64,000 nucleotides of DNA, taken from Brevibacillus_F sp035644815. GTDB taxonomy: Bacteria > Bacillota > Bacilli > Brevibacillales > Brevibacillaceae. Below, one piece after another: positions 7,884 through 17,553 of this stretch; positions within the stretch are counted from its first letter, which is position 1, and each line of letters starts with the position of its first letter. A model generated the notes under the pieces. That model saw only the letters and a program-made list of their open reading frames with translations, ran no database searches and was not told the DNA's origin. The position numbers were made by a program, and so were the translations under genes. The stretch spans positions 3,521-67,520 of the forward strand of contig DASQNU010000285.1 of assembly GCA_035644815.1 (NCBI GenBank), written 5' to 3'.

Positions 7884-8333
7884 TTATATTTTCTTCAACA
7901 ATCGCTTTTTAAAGCCTCGTTGGTCGGTTGAATAACCAAGTGCCTCGTAAAATTGATGGGAAGGTTCACGCTTGCTTTCAGATACGAGAATGACATAATT
8001 ACACTGGTTCTTTTGACCAAAGTCTTCAAGCTCTTGCATCAGCAACCTTCCAACTCCCCTCCCCTGATATTGCGGTAAAACAACTACGTTCTCTATCAAC
8101 ATAAAGGGATTACACTCCCCAACCAAGTCGTAACATATAATTCCCATTGCAGTACCAACTACTTTATCCTCATCACAGGCAACAGCTACGTAATAATTCG
8201 GATGATTCGATATTACTTCAATTTGCTTTCTCATAGCTGCTAGATTTGATTCCTTGCCAATAAAATCCATGAACAATTCCGACAGTTCAGCTGCATCATT
8301 ACACTCAACTTTTCTTACCGTAATCTCCTTCAT
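7884..8333 (-). CDS. GNAT-family N-acetyltransferase
   Basis: 149 residues from the ATG at 8333, eight bases after GGGAGG; an in-frame GTG at 8342 overlaps that site. The acetyl-CoA loop is LPQYQGRGVGRLLMQELEDF and the C-terminal motif is HQFYEALGYSTDQRGFKKRL. It resembles the aminoglycoside or small-amine GNATs common in Bacillales (pattern VRKVECNDAAELSELF at the start). The substrate is unknown. Single gene with its own terminator. Confidence 0.8.
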   Translation of the reverse strand: MKEITVRKVECNDAAELSELFMDFIGKESNLAAMRKQIEVISNHPNYYVAVACDEDKVVGTAMGIICYDLVGECNPFMLIENVVVLPQYQGRGVGRLLMQELEDFGQKNQCNYVILVSESKREPSHQFYEALGYSTDQRGFKKRLLKKI

Positions 8334-8449
8334 ACTGAGCACCTCCCGTGATAAGAAATATAGTACTACATTTCGAAGTGGTTTTTGCGATATTTTCCCA
8401 ACAAAGGAGTTCCCTCATTTGCACACCTCATTTTTGGGAGATCACCAAA

Positions 8450-8488
8450 AGAAAGGGGCCCGGACTGAATATCCGAACCCCCTTTCAT
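8450..8488 (-). terminator. Terminator of the PfpI-family gene
   Basis: GAAAGGGG (8451-8458) and CCCCCTTTC (8477-8485), with the inner pair GGA/TCC, form a strong stem. On the minus strand it follows the gene ending at 8501 and runs into TTTTGG. Confidence 0.7.
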
Positions 8489-8500
8489 ACAAATAATTAA

Positions 8501-9019
8501 TTAACGCAAAGCATTAACGAGGCTTTTCCCAAACTCGACCGCACCGCTTGGGCCATCGCCTGTAATGATATCGCTGTGTGCGACAACATGCTGTTCCACA
8601 TATTTGACATCATTTGCTGCCAATTCATTCTTCTGGATATCGATCGGATAGCACGTTGCTTCCCTTCCAGACAGTAATCCCGTTTTAGCAACAGCAACAG
8701 CACCTGCACAAATACCCGATACAAGCACTTTGTCTTGGTGGCCTTTTTTCAAGAAAGCTTGTAATTCTTGATTTGGCCATAGATGATCATTTGTGCCAGA
8801 ACCGCCAATGACAGAGATCACATCAAAATCAGCAGATGAAAGGTCCGAAAAGATCGCTGTTGAGGTTGCTTTCCCTTCATAGTCACCTGTGATTTCACCC
8901 GTAACTGTGCTTGCGATGGTAACTTCGATTCCTGCGGATTCCAACTGTTCTTTCGGATGGAATAACTCGTCTTCATTAAAGCGTTCTGGTGGTATAATGA
9001 GAAGTGCTTTTTTACTCAT
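8501..9019 (-). CDS. DJ-1/PfpI family protein (class I glutamine amidotransferase-like)
   Basis: 172 residues from the ATG at 9019, preceded by GGGAGGAAC; upstream in-frame codons lie in the promoter region. The nucleophile elbow SGICAGAVAVAKTGLL carries the conserved Cys, with the acidic residue in NEDELFHP. Relatives include YajL/PfpI-type glyoxalase/deglycase and stress proteins. The gene is divergent from an HxlR-type regulator with a palindrome between them, an arrangement typical of electrophile-responsive (quinone or aldehyde) control. The exact activity is unknown. Confidence 0.82.
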   Translation of the reverse strand: MSKKALLIIPPERFNEDELFHPKEQLESAGIEVTIASTVTGEITGDYEGKATSTAIFSDLSSADFDVISVIGGSGTNDHLWPNQELQAFLKKGHQDKVLVSGICAGAVAVAKTGLLSGREATCYPIDIQKNELAANDVKYVEQHVVAHSDIITGDGPSGAVEFGKSLVNALR

Positions 9020-9121
9020 TGTATATGTTCCTCCCTTACATTCGAACCGATTTGCCGGTAAGGCTGTTTTTATTGTAAGGCTTTTGTTGCGATCCGTTAA
9101 GAATGCACTTTTTTGTTCGCA

Positions 9122-9139
9122 GGTTACAAAAAGGTAACC
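9122..9139. promoter_or_regulatory. Palindrome in the PfpI/HxlR divergent region (candidate HxlR operator)
   Basis: GGTTAC (9122-9127) and GTAACC (9134-9139) are perfect inverted arms around AAAAAG. The site lies just upstream of the HxlR gene and about 100 bp upstream of the PfpI start. HxlR-type dimers bind dyads of this size; binding here is inferred. Confidence 0.5.
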
Positions 9140-9161
9140 ACGTAAGAGGAAGGAGATGATC

Positions 9162-9548
9162 GTGGTGTCAGAATCGTTACGAGAAGAAATCAAGCAAAAA
9201 ATCCTAAATGGTGATTATCATTGCGAAAAAGAGCTTACCTTATCGATCATCAGCGGAAAATGGAAAGTTGTGATTTTGTGGCACCTAGGTTTCGAAGGAC
9301 CTCACCGATTTAGTGATCTGCAAAAGCTTTTTCCGAAAATCTCGCATAAAATCCTAACCAATCAGTTGCGCGAACTGATGGAAGATGGGATTGTGCACAG
9401 GGTCGTTTACCCTGATACACCTCCCAAGGTCGAATACTCGATCACTGAACTGGGGATGACATTGCTGCCCATTGTACAAATGATGTATGAATGGGGAAAA
9501 AAGCGGATCGAAGAGTTCAAAAAGGAAATGAATGCGTCACAGTCATAA
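9162..9548 (+). CDS. HxlR-family winged-helix regulator
   Basis: About 128 residues. GTG codons at 9162 and 9165 follow AAGGAG at a usable distance, whereas the ATG at 9156 touches it. The HxlR core is complete: CEKELTLSIISGKWKVVILW, then RFSDLQKLFPKISHKILTNQ, and the wing HRVVYPDTPPKVEYSITELG. The Cys before the first helix is at the position used for thiol sensing in YodB-like members. Probable regulator of the divergent PfpI-type gene and of itself. Confidence 0.85.
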   Translation: MVSESLREEIKQKILNGDYHCEKELTLSIISGKWKVVILWHLGFEGPHRFSDLQKLFPKISHKILTNQLRELMEDGIVHRVVYPDTPPKVEYSITELGMTLLPIVQMMYEWGKKRIEEFKKEMNASQS

Positions 9549-9596
9549 AGGTAGCTTGAAAAAGGAATTTAACATGTATAACCGAATAGGTAATTT

Positions 9597-12500
9597 ATGC
9601 TAATGAAAAAGAAGACATTCCTAATCGTTTTCCTATTTTTAATCGCCATTACTGGCATACGGCTTTCCGTGCTCAGTATGCAAAAACCAGTCGACCAACC
9701 CTACGCCGTAAATGGAAAGCTGGACCTGCAAGGTTTTTCGATTCCCGAAAAAGGCGTGTTGAGGCTGAATGGGGAGTGGGAGTTCTTTCCTTCTCAGCTA
9801 GTCAGAACGGGGATGGACGCAATGACCTCCAAAGCTGAAAAAACGTATATTCAGGTTCCTGGTCCATGGGAGGGAGAATTTCCAGGAAATCACGATCAGA
9901 CATTTCTCTATGGAACCTATCGATTGCAAATCATCCTCGATAAAACCCTAGAGCAGACATTGCAATTGAAAATAAGTGAAATACGGACGGCTTCAGCTGT
10001 GTATGTCAACGGCCATCTATTAGGGAGTTCTGGACAACCATCCGAACAAGAAGCACGTCATCAGGCCAAGAATGTACCCTACTCCATTCTTATTCAGCCC
10101 GACAGCAAAGTCATCGAAGTGATGATTCAGGTGTCCAATCAAGCAGGCGAGGGTGGTATTACTCAACCTATTTATTTTGGATCGCTGGAAGCAGTCAATC
10201 AATACTCCCTGCTTTCGATGGGCCTACAGCTTTTGTTAAGTATTGTTTTAATCGTACATGCCGCCTATGCCGTCATGCTCTATTTCCTGGGAGCAGCGAA
10301 TAAAAGCTTACTGTTTTTTTCACTGTTGATCCTCAGTGCGATTGTCAGTGTCCTGATTGTCGATGACAAATTGCTGCTGATTTGGTTCGATTTTCCCTAT
10401 GAGATTACGGTGAAGATCGCGATTTTATCCTATATTGGGGTCGCATCATTTTTACCGCCGTTTCTTTATTATCTCTTTCCCGAATACGGAAACAAAAAGG
10501 TGATCAGGTGGTTCGGAGTCCTTTGCCTGGTGTATGGCGCTTTCGTCATTCTCGCACCGTCCGCATACGCGGCTCGTCTCGCTCTTAAATTTCTCGGGTT
10601 GTTCTTGCTGGGTTCCATCATCATCTCAGGCTATATTCTGCAGTCGGCTTTCAGGATGGAAAAAGACATCATTTATTTGCTCCTGGCCTGTACCAGTCTG
10701 GCAGTTAACATCATCTGGACCAGTCTTGAAAAGAGAATAGGCTTTGAATTGATGCACTACCCGTTTGATTTGATCATAGCCATTTTCTGTTTTGCCGCGT
10801 TCTGGTTCAAACGCTTTTTTCGCGCGAACACACAGGCAACCCAGCTCGCCGAAAAACTTCAGCTCGCCGATAAGCAAAAGGATGATTTTCTGGTCAATAC
10901 ATCGCATGAGCTACGGAACCCGCTACACGGCATTATCAATATTACACAGAGCGTATTAGACGATAGATCCAACCCGGTAACGGAAGAGCATCGAAACAGA
11001 CTAGAGATCCAGATTGCCGTAGCGAAAAGAATGGCCCTCATGCTGGATGATCTATTGGATGTCACACGACTGAAGGAAAAAACGGTTCGTCTGCAAGTCA
11101 GAAGCATCCGACTGCAGTCCGTGGTTACCGGGATCCTGGAAATGCTCAGATTCATGCTTGACGGCAAACCGCTTCAATTACATATTGACATTGCTGAAAA
11201 CTTCCCCACCGTCAAAGCAGATGAGAACAGACTGATCCAAATCCTATTCAATTTGCTGCATAATGCGATCAAATTTACGGACAAAGGACATATCACGATC
11301 CGGGCCACGATCGAAAATGAAATGGCCCATATCCAAGTAGCGGATACGGGCATTGGTATGGATGAAGAAACCCAGCAGCGGATCTTTTTCCCTTACGAAC
11401 AAGGCCATTCCGAAATGACAAAGGCTGTCGGAGGATTTGGGCTCGGGCTTAGCATCTGCAAGCAGTTGGTCGAGCTTCACGGCGGATCGATCAGCGTGAC
11501 GTCTGCACCCGGTAAAGGAACTGTTTTCAGCTTTACCTTGCCTCTATCCGAAGAAGACTCACTTCAACCTGAAGCAGAACTGTTCACTGCTCGTAGCAGT
11601 TATGATGAATCCGCCGCAGCGGTATCCTTGGTATCCGACGATATGATGGCTGCAAACTCCGTCGTTTCGACGAACAAACCGTCCCTATTACTTGTGGATG
11701 ATGATTCACTAAACCTGAAAATTTTGGCCGATATTCTAGGTACCGTCCAATACAACATTTCGACCGCTACCAGCGCTTCGGAAGCATTAATAAAGCTAGA
11801 GTCAGGCCGCTATGACCTGATTGTCTCGGACGTGATGATGCCTCATATATCGGGCTATGAATTAACCCGCATGATTCGGGAGCGATATACCATCGCTGAA
11901 CTACCGATCGTGCTGCTGACTGCCCGCAATCGTCCTGAAGATATTTTTGTAGGATTTCAATCCGGTGCCAATGACTATGTGACCAAGCCGGTGGATTCCT
12001 TGGAATTAAGATCACGTGTACATGCCTTAACCGCTCTGAAGCTCTCTATTGAAGAACGGCTTCGTATAGAAGCTGCGTTCCTGCAAGCTCAGATACAGCC
12101 GCATTTTCTCTTTAATACGTTAAATTCGATCGCCTCTCTCGGAACGATAGATACTTCAAGGATGCTGGCATTGCTTGTGGAATTCAGCAATTATTTGCGA
12201 ATCAGTTTCGACTTTCAAAATTCCGAGCGTGAGATTCCGCTTGAGCGTGAGTTAACGCTTGTACGATCGTATCTGTACATTGAGAAAGAGAGATACGGAG
12301 AACGTATCGAGATACTCTGGAAACTTGACCCACGTATCTCCGTTCAAGTACCCCCTCTTTCCATACAGACCTTAGTGGAAAATGCCTTACACCACGGAAT
12401 CCTCAAACGTACGAAAGGCGGAACGATTGAAATTCGGATAACCGACAATGGGGATTCGATCGAAGTATGTATTCGCGACAATGGTGTAGGGATGAGTGAG

Positions 12501-12671
12501 GACATACAAAAGCATGTGTTGGAAAAGCAAGCAAGTTCAGATGTCCCCAGAGGAATTGGTTTACGCAATACGGACCGACGCCTTAAGCAGCTCTATAGCA
12601 CAGGATTACGACTTGAAAGTGTCCTTGATCAAGGCACTACGGTAGCCTTTCGTATCCCCAAAAAGGAATGA
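9597..12671 (+). CDS. Hybrid sensor kinase: extracellular sensor, 7TM region, HisKA-HATPase, REC, LytS-type kinase
   Basis: 1024 residues. An N-terminal membrane helix is followed by an extracellular jelly-roll-like domain (about 40-195) and a seven-helix membrane region (about 205-400, 7TMR-DISM-like). Next come HisKA with NTSHELRNPLHG (His about 436), a HATPase (NLLHNAIKFTDKG, GFGLGLSIC), a receiver (LLVDDDSLN, phospho-Asp in SDVMMPH, about 745), then a LytS-like His_kinase (QIQPHFLFNTLNS, His about 836) and a second HATPase (LVENALHHG). One chain thus holds two kinase modules around a receiver. The convergent REC-BTAD regulator is the likely partner. The ligand is unknown. Confidence 0.88.
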   Translation: MLMKKKTFLIVFLFLIAITGIRLSVLSMQKPVDQPYAVNGKLDLQGFSIPEKGVLRLNGEWEFFPSQLVRTGMDAMTSKAEKTYIQVPGPWEGEFPGNHDQTFLYGTYRLQIILDKTLEQTLQLKISEIRTASAVYVNGHLLGSSGQPSEQEARHQAKNVPYSILIQPDSKVIEVMIQVSNQAGEGGITQPIYFGSLEAVNQYSLLSMGLQLLLSIVLIVHAAYAVMLYFLGAANKSLLFFSLLILSAIVSVLIVDDKLLLIWFDFPYEITVKIAILSYIGVASFLPPFLYYLFPEYGNKKVIRWFGVLCLVYGAFVILAPSAYAARLALKFLGLFLLGSIIISGYILQSAFRMEKDIIYLLLACTSLAVNIIWTSLEKRIGFELMHYPFDLIIAIFCFAAFWFKRFFRANTQATQLAEKLQLADKQKDDFLVNTSHELRNPLHGIINITQSVLDDRSNPVTEEHRNRLEIQIAVAKRMALMLDDLLDVTRLKEKTVRLQVRSIRLQSVVTGILEMLRFMLDGKPLQLHIDIAENFPTVKADENRLIQILFNLLHNAIKFTDKGHITIRATIENEMAHIQVADTGIGMDEETQQRIFFPYEQGHSEMTKAVGGFGLGLSICKQLVELHGGSISVTSAPGKGTVFSFTLPLSEEDSLQPEAELFTARSSYDESAAAVSLVSDDMMAANSVVSTNKPSLLLVDDDSLNLKILADILGTVQYNISTATSASEALIKLESGRYDLIVSDVMMPHISGYELTRMIRERYTIAELPIVLLTARNRPEDIFVGFQSGANDYVTKPVDSLELRSRVHALTALKLSIEERLRIEAAFLQAQIQPHFLFNTLNSIASLGTIDTSRMLALLVEFSNYLRISFDFQNSEREIPLERELTLVRSYLYIEKERYGERIEILWKLDPRISVQVPPLSIQTLVENALHHGILKRTKGGTIEIRITDNGDSIEVCIRDNGVGMSEDIQKHVLEKQASSDVPRGIGLRNTDRRLKQLYSTGLRLESVLDQGTTVAFRIPKKE

Positions 12672-12695
12672 GCCCATCGCTCATTCCTTTTTCTC
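12657..12695. terminator. Bidirectional terminator between sensor kinase and response regulator
   Basis: AAAAAGGAATGAGC pairs with GCTCATTCCTTTTT around CCATC (12660-12692). It overlaps the stop codons of both convergent genes. Confidence 0.85.
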
Positions 12696-13814
12696 TTGCT
12701 TCCACTTGAGATACCAATCGGTTATATGTTGACTCGGTTGCTCATCCAATTCTTTCTCCAAAACGGTCACCAATAATTGATATTGACGATGAACACACTG
12801 GTTATTCTTCAGGATGGCATATCGTTTCATCAGCTCAAAATGTGCCTCTTCTGCTTGCGGATATCGATTGCATACTTCCAGATACTTACCGATCGCCTTC
12901 TCTTCTTGACCGCTCTCTAAGTAAAAATTTGCGATTTGAAAAGAAGTGCACTGCCAAAGCACCTTAAGGCGTTGGCGTTCACTTTCCACCCACCAGTATT
13001 CATGTTCCTGCAGGTAATCCCCCGTATATGCTGCCATGAGCTTTTCATACTCATCAATCGTCCTATCGGTAAGAGGCGGTAGCGCGCGCAAATGTTTTTC
13101 CCATTCATCCACATCGACCTGAACATTTTCCAGAGACAGAATATATCCATCCATGACATTCTCCAGCTTTATATGAGCTTCAAAGCTTTGCAGGTTTTTT
13201 CGGATATGATAGACCGCCGTGTACAATTGAGAATACGTCCGGCTCGTATCGGTATCCGGCCAGAGTAAATCAACCATTACGGATTTACGGACAAGTTGAC
13301 CGCGATGTTGGAGTAAATATAGGAACAGTTCTTGGGCACTGCTTGTTCTCCACCGAATAATTGTAGAATGCTGGTCTTCCGATTCAATGGATAATTGTCG
13401 GAACATATTTATCTGCAACGGTTGAATCAGTGATACATCTTCAACCGTCTCTCCAAGCACACGATCCTTTATGCGCTGCCATGTTTTCAATAATCGTTCT
13501 GTTCCGATTGGTTTTAAGAGGTAATCAAGTGCATTCAGTTCAAAAGCTTGTATCGCGTAATCGTCATAAGCCGTCACAAAAATAATGTGCAGCTTCGGCT
13601 TTTTTTCCAAAATTTGTTCAGCTAGTTCTATTCCGTTTATTTCCGGCAAATGAATATCCAGAAATACTGCATCCACTTCTTGCTGAAGGATCGCCTCTTT
13701 TCCTTCGAAGGGATCCATGTACTTCCCCACAATCTGCACATTCCCCATTTTTTGAAGGAGTTGTTCTAGAAAATTCAAAGAAAGATATTCATCGTCAATT
13801 AGAATGATTTTCAT
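12681..13814 (-). CDS. Response regulator: REC, winged helix and BTAD (SARP-like) domains
   Basis: 377 residues after AAGGAG. The receiver (about 1-120) has IDDEYLSLNFLEQLL, the phospho-Asp in VFLDIHLPEINGIEL, the T/A switch FVTAYDDYA and LLKPIG. A winged-helix part (about 145-215) is followed by a C-terminal helical BTAD domain (about 225-370, for example AYTGDYLQEHEYWWVESERQ), as in SARP-like regulators of Paenibacillaceae. It probably receives phosphate from the LytS-type or HisKA module of the neighbouring kinase; target genes are not evident. Confidence 0.85.
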   Translation of the reverse strand: MKIILIDDEYLSLNFLEQLLQKMGNVQIVGKYMDPFEGKEAILQQEVDAVFLDIHLPEINGIELAEQILEKKPKLHIIFVTAYDDYAIQAFELNALDYLLKPIGTERLLKTWQRIKDRVLGETVEDVSLIQPLQINMFRQLSIESEDQHSTIIRWRTSSAQELFLYLLQHRGQLVRKSVMVDLLWPDTDTSRTYSQLYTAVYHIRKNLQSFEAHIKLENVMDGYILSLENVQVDVDEWEKHLRALPPLTDRTIDEYEKLMAAYTGDYLQEHEYWWVESERQRLKVLWQCTSFQIANFYLESGQEEKAIGKYLEVCNRYPQAEEAHFELMKRYAILKNNQCVHRQYQLLVTVLEKELDEQPSQHITDWYLKWKQEKKE

Positions 13815-13916
13815 TGAAAAGCTCCTTATAGGTTCCCAATATATATATCTATATTAAAATATAGTAGAAAAATCATATTTGTGTAAGGATTTTCCACAAC
13901 TTCTCTTCCTTTTTCC

Positions 13917-13952
13917 ATAAAAAAGCGGTTTCCCGTAATGGAAAACCGCTAG
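13917..13952 (-). terminator. Terminator of the exopolysaccharide operon
   Basis: AGCGGTTT(TCC) (13924-13933) pairs with GGAAAACCGCT (13940-13950). On the minus strand it is followed by TTTTTTAT. It lies about 80 bp beyond the ydaN-like stop. Confidence 0.8.
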
Positions 13953-14032
13953 TGCTTGACTATATCTCATTGACTCTCCGCTTTTCGGAGAAAGGTACCG
14001 CTTCACATCTTTTCCTATAGGTTGCTTGGAAG

Positions 14033-16255
14033 TTAGGAGGAGCGATCATTCTTTGTTTTTTCCTTGCGCCTTAATTTCACAATGACCGTCAGCAGTATGA
14101 CCCCCACGGCCACAAAAACAACAATCAGCCACATTGGCACCTGTGTTTCAAGCTGTGTCTCTACCTCTTTGTCTTGCTCTGTCTGCTGTTGGAGGTTAAT
14201 CATGAAGGTCTCGTCCGACCGACTCATGACGGCTACCTCTCCTTCTTCTCGCGATTGGCCCAAGTAATCCAGAAGTTTCTGGTCAAGGAAGCCCGCTGAT
14301 TTTACTTGCGTCTGTACCGATTGCAACACAGCCAAGCTCCGCTCCGCATTCCATGGAGAAGGCTGAATCCAGGCGACATAGCTGGTTGTTTCATTAATGA
14401 TGCCAAGCTCATGCAAGGAAAGGGCTTGATCCTTTTCCTTCATCAGCAAATCTCCTTGTTTCGCTTGAAGCGTCGGCAATGCTTGTGCTCCTCCCAATGC
14501 GATCACATGATAGGAACTAAGTTCTTTTTGCTGCTCCTCTGTCAGGGGCTCCTGATAGACGTTGAACGGTTCAGGATGATCCGTATGTTTGGTCAGTTGA
14601 TTTACGAGCAAAGACAGCTGTTGGTATGAAGCATCATCCATCTTCTCCGGAAGCAGGAAAGCAGTTTCCCCCATACCTGTGTCTGTCACGAACGGAGCAG
14701 GCCAATACGCAAAGGTATTTTCGGCTGGAAGCTCATGAGGAACAGTCAAACTGCTCGCTTTGTCGATGAATATCCACTGCCCCTCTCCCCGATCCGGAGT
14801 GCAGGCTTCTTTGGTCAGACCAAAATGGCCCGTGAACGCTACTTCCAAGGTGCTTGATTCATCCACAAGTTCTTTGGAAACCGGTACCTTCAACACAAAT
14901 GCATCCTTCTCACCCGCAAGTTTGCCCAGTTGAGCAGCCGTAAAGGTCGTAGGTTGGCCATTGATCAGCACGGTCAGCCCTCTGTCATCAAGTACCTGGT
15001 TGTCCTTTTCCTTGCTCATGAGCTCCTTCGACCAAAAAAGCGGTGAAAGCTTCACATTCAGATCGAGCGTGCTATCCCCGGTGATTTTCCAATGGGTAGG
15101 CACTTGTAGCGTAAATTTATCTGTTTCTTTTTTGATTGGAGTGATGAGTAAGTGATCATATCCCGCAGAGGCAAGCGTCAGCTTTTTGGCTGTATTCTCG
15201 GCTTCGTTCAGAATCGCTTTGGGAGCATGCTCGACGCGCAAATGGCTTCCCGACAGCTGCTTGGTCAAGGCAGGATTGGTAAGCATAGACACATGCTCTG
15301 CTACCGCCTGGCCGGAAGCCCCAATTGCCAAAAGCACCAGCTTGGACTTCGCGGAAGCATTGCTCTTGAGGACAAAGGTATCCAGTGCAAAGGGCTGTTT
15401 CTCCGCATTCACGTGGAGACTTTCGATCTGTTGTTTGATCTGTCCCTTCCATTCACTTGCCGGACCGACCATGATCACATGAAGCTGTTTTCCACTTTGT
15501 TCCCACGTGGATTCCTTCATGATGGGAATCGTGTGCTTCATAGCAGTCGAATTCGATAAGAAAGAAGTGATCCGCAAAGCGGCTGCAATGACTTCCGGGC
15601 TGGTCTGATCCGGTATCACGACAGCCCCATAGACTTCTTCCGGTGTTCCCGCTTCGACAAATGGATACGGATAATGCGTCAAAGGATCATGCAAGGTATA
15701 TTCGGTCTTCGTATCCAGAAACACATAGGAGGTAGGGTCCACGCGCAACCAGTTTGCTGGATTTTCCTCATCCTCACATATTTCCTCGCTGACGGTACTG
15801 TGTTTCGCGATGGTCACCTTATGATAGCCCGGTGTAAGCTCATCCTTTCCCAGCTGGATGCGCAGTTGTCCGCGGTTGGCATTGGCCTTGTTCAAAAAGC
15901 TGCTGGCCAGCGGCTTGTTGTCGATAAATACGGTAAGCGTGGAATCTTTTGGGTCAAGCAGCTCGGAATGCCGATAATGCAGCTCCAGATAGTTATTGGT
16001 GCCCATATCCGCTCTCGGCACTTGATAATAGTAGTCTCTCGCTTCATCGACGCCCTGAAAAGTCTGCTGTTCGGTTACAAAGAGAATGCTGTATCCAAAT
16101 GAGTTGGCTGACACGTTGGCATTTAAGGCGAAAGGGGCATTTTCCTTTACCGGTGTCAGACTAAAGGTTCCGGCAGCAAAACCCGGCAGCGGCCCCACAT
16201 TACAAAAAAGAGTCGCAGTTAACATTAAGGCAATGGTATTTCTCACTTTTCTCAT
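14033..16255 (-). CDS. ydaN: BcsB-like exopolysaccharide synthase accessory protein (YdaN-type)
   Basis: 740 residues from the ATG at 16255, preceded by AGGTG. A signal peptide (to about residue 28), a long extracellular region with two BcsB-like carbohydrate-binding/flavodoxin-like repeats (HYRHSELLDPKDSTLTVFID; later SPLFWSKELMSKEKDNQVLD), and one C-terminal membrane helix (MWLIVVFVAVGVILLTVIV) with a basic tail. In cellulose-type synthases BcsB partners the glycosyltransferase and guides the emerging chain. It is the last gene of the operon, after the ydaM-like glycosyltransferase, in the same order as ydaJKLMN of Bacillus subtilis. Confidence 0.8.
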   Translation of the reverse strand: MRKVRNTIALMLTATLFCNVGPLPGFAAGTFSLTPVKENAPFALNANVSANSFGYSILFVTEQQTFQGVDEARDYYYQVPRADMGTNNYLELHYRHSELLDPKDSTLTVFIDNKPLASSFLNKANANRGQLRIQLGKDELTPGYHKVTIAKHSTVSEEICEDEENPANWLRVDPTSYVFLDTKTEYTLHDPLTHYPYPFVEAGTPEEVYGAVVIPDQTSPEVIAAALRITSFLSNSTAMKHTIPIMKESTWEQSGKQLHVIMVGPASEWKGQIKQQIESLHVNAEKQPFALDTFVLKSNASAKSKLVLLAIGASGQAVAEHVSMLTNPALTKQLSGSHLRVEHAPKAILNEAENTAKKLTLASAGYDHLLITPIKKETDKFTLQVPTHWKITGDSTLDLNVKLSPLFWSKELMSKEKDNQVLDDRGLTVLINGQPTTFTAAQLGKLAGEKDAFVLKVPVSKELVDESSTLEVAFTGHFGLTKEACTPDRGEGQWIFIDKASSLTVPHELPAENTFAYWPAPFVTDTGMGETAFLLPEKMDDASYQQLSLLVNQLTKHTDHPEPFNVYQEPLTEEQQKELSSYHVIALGGAQALPTLQAKQGDLLMKEKDQALSLHELGIINETTSYVAWIQPSPWNAERSLAVLQSVQTQVKSAGFLDQKLLDYLGQSREEGEVAVMSRSDETFMINLQQQTEQDKEVETQLETQVPMWLIVVFVAVGVILLTVIVKLRRKEKTKNDRSS

Positions 16256-16275
16256 GCTACACACCTATTCATTTT

Positions 16276-17553
16276 TTATTTAGATGGGGTATGAACGGTT
16301 TTCTCTTTTTGAAACCGCTCCGTTTTGTACCAAGTAACTTCCTGTCGAAAGAGCGACCGCTTGGCTTCCAGGCAAAAAGCATAGACGACCAGAACGATCC
16401 AGATCTGTGAGTATGTAAAATACATGAACAGTACAATCAAGAAGTTTTTCAGATTGAGTTCTGTTTTTTCCACGCTCAAGGCGATCATGACCTCTGTCAC
16501 ATAAAGGAAAAATGCCAGTATCCATAAAATCGTGGAAACGATTCCGACACCCAGCTGGAGATCAAAAATGAGGCTGGCCAACAGCAGCACATCTGAAATG
16601 ATGACGCCCATGAAAAACAGAAAATACGTAAAGAAGAAATAGATCAGATCAAACACGATCGCTTTGCGCTTCAGGGAAAAAAGCCGTGTAAGAAACTTCA
16701 AGACGACATACTGATTCCCCCTCGCCCATCTGGTACGCTGCTTCCACCAGACCCGCCAGGTTTCCGGCTCCTGCTCCCAGGTGATCGCTGCTGGAAAGAA
16801 CCGAATATAATAGCCCAAATTGTATACGCGGATCGTCAGCTCGGTATCCTCGGCGAGCGCTTTTTCGTCCCAACCGCCAAGCTCGTCTAGGATCTCACGG
16901 CGAATGGCGAAATTCGTTCCGGGAATGGTTGTCACCCGAAACCAATGATGCCGCCCCGCCTGTGCCATCCATTGGAAACAGATGGTCTCGATATTGATGA
17001 AACGAGTCAACAAATTGGTCTGCGCGTTATTGACACGAAACTTCCCAACCACAACACCTGCCCGTTCATCATTTAACAACGCCAGCACCAGATAATAGAC
17101 GGCCATACGCTCGGGCGTATTATCCGCATCGTATACGACGATGACCTCCCCGCTAGCTTGCAGCAGCCCCTGATTCAGTGCTGTCGACTTTCCTTTTCCC
17201 GCATAGGGCGGCTGGGTCGTCACTACTTTGACAAATGGATATTTCGCCGCAAACGAACTGGCAATGTCCCCAGTACGATCGCTGGAATTGTCATTAATGA
17301 CGATGACCTCCAGCTTGTCTTTGGGATAATGCAGCCGGACCATCGCTTTGATGGTGCGCTCGATTACCATTTCTTCGTTATGAGCGGGAATCAGGATGCT
17401 CACCTTGGGGAGGGGCTTATCTTCCTTTTCCCACCCCTCGATTGGTTTTTCATACCGTAAATAATGCAAATATCCGCCCTGCATCAAAAACATGTGATAC
17501 AAAAGCATCAGCCAGATGACGGCCAGCGACAGATAGAACAGGTCATTAGCCAT
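16276..17553 (-). CDS. ydaM: Processive family 2 glycosyltransferase of the exopolysaccharide operon (YdaM-type)
   Basis: 425 residues. One N-terminal membrane helix, a GT2 domain with ILIPAHNEEMVI, NDNSSDRT, the DxD in VVYDADNTPE, the catalytic ED in LAEDTELTIR and QRTRWARGNQ (the QxxRW motif of processive synthases), then three to four C-terminal membrane helices. It should polymerise a beta-linked polysaccharide from a UDP-sugar and pass it through the membrane with the BcsB-like partner. Its start overlaps the ydaL stop by 8 bp. The sugar cannot be told from sequence. Confidence 0.85.
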   Translation of the reverse strand: MANDLFYLSLAVIWLMLLYHMFLMQGGYLHYLRYEKPIEGWEKEDKPLPKVSILIPAHNEEMVIERTIKAMVRLHYPKDKLEVIVINDNSSDRTGDIASSFAAKYPFVKVVTTQPPYAGKGKSTALNQGLLQASGEVIVVYDADNTPERMAVYYLVLALLNDERAGVVVGKFRVNNAQTNLLTRFINIETICFQWMAQAGRHHWFRVTTIPGTNFAIRREILDELGGWDEKALAEDTELTIRVYNLGYYIRFFPAAITWEQEPETWRVWWKQRTRWARGNQYVVLKFLTRLFSLKRKAIVFDLIYFFFTYFLFFMGVIISDVLLLASLIFDLQLGVGIVSTILWILAFFLYVTEVMIALSVEKTELNLKNFLIVLFMYFTYSQIWIVLVVYAFCLEAKRSLFRQEVTWYKTERFQKEKTVHTPSK

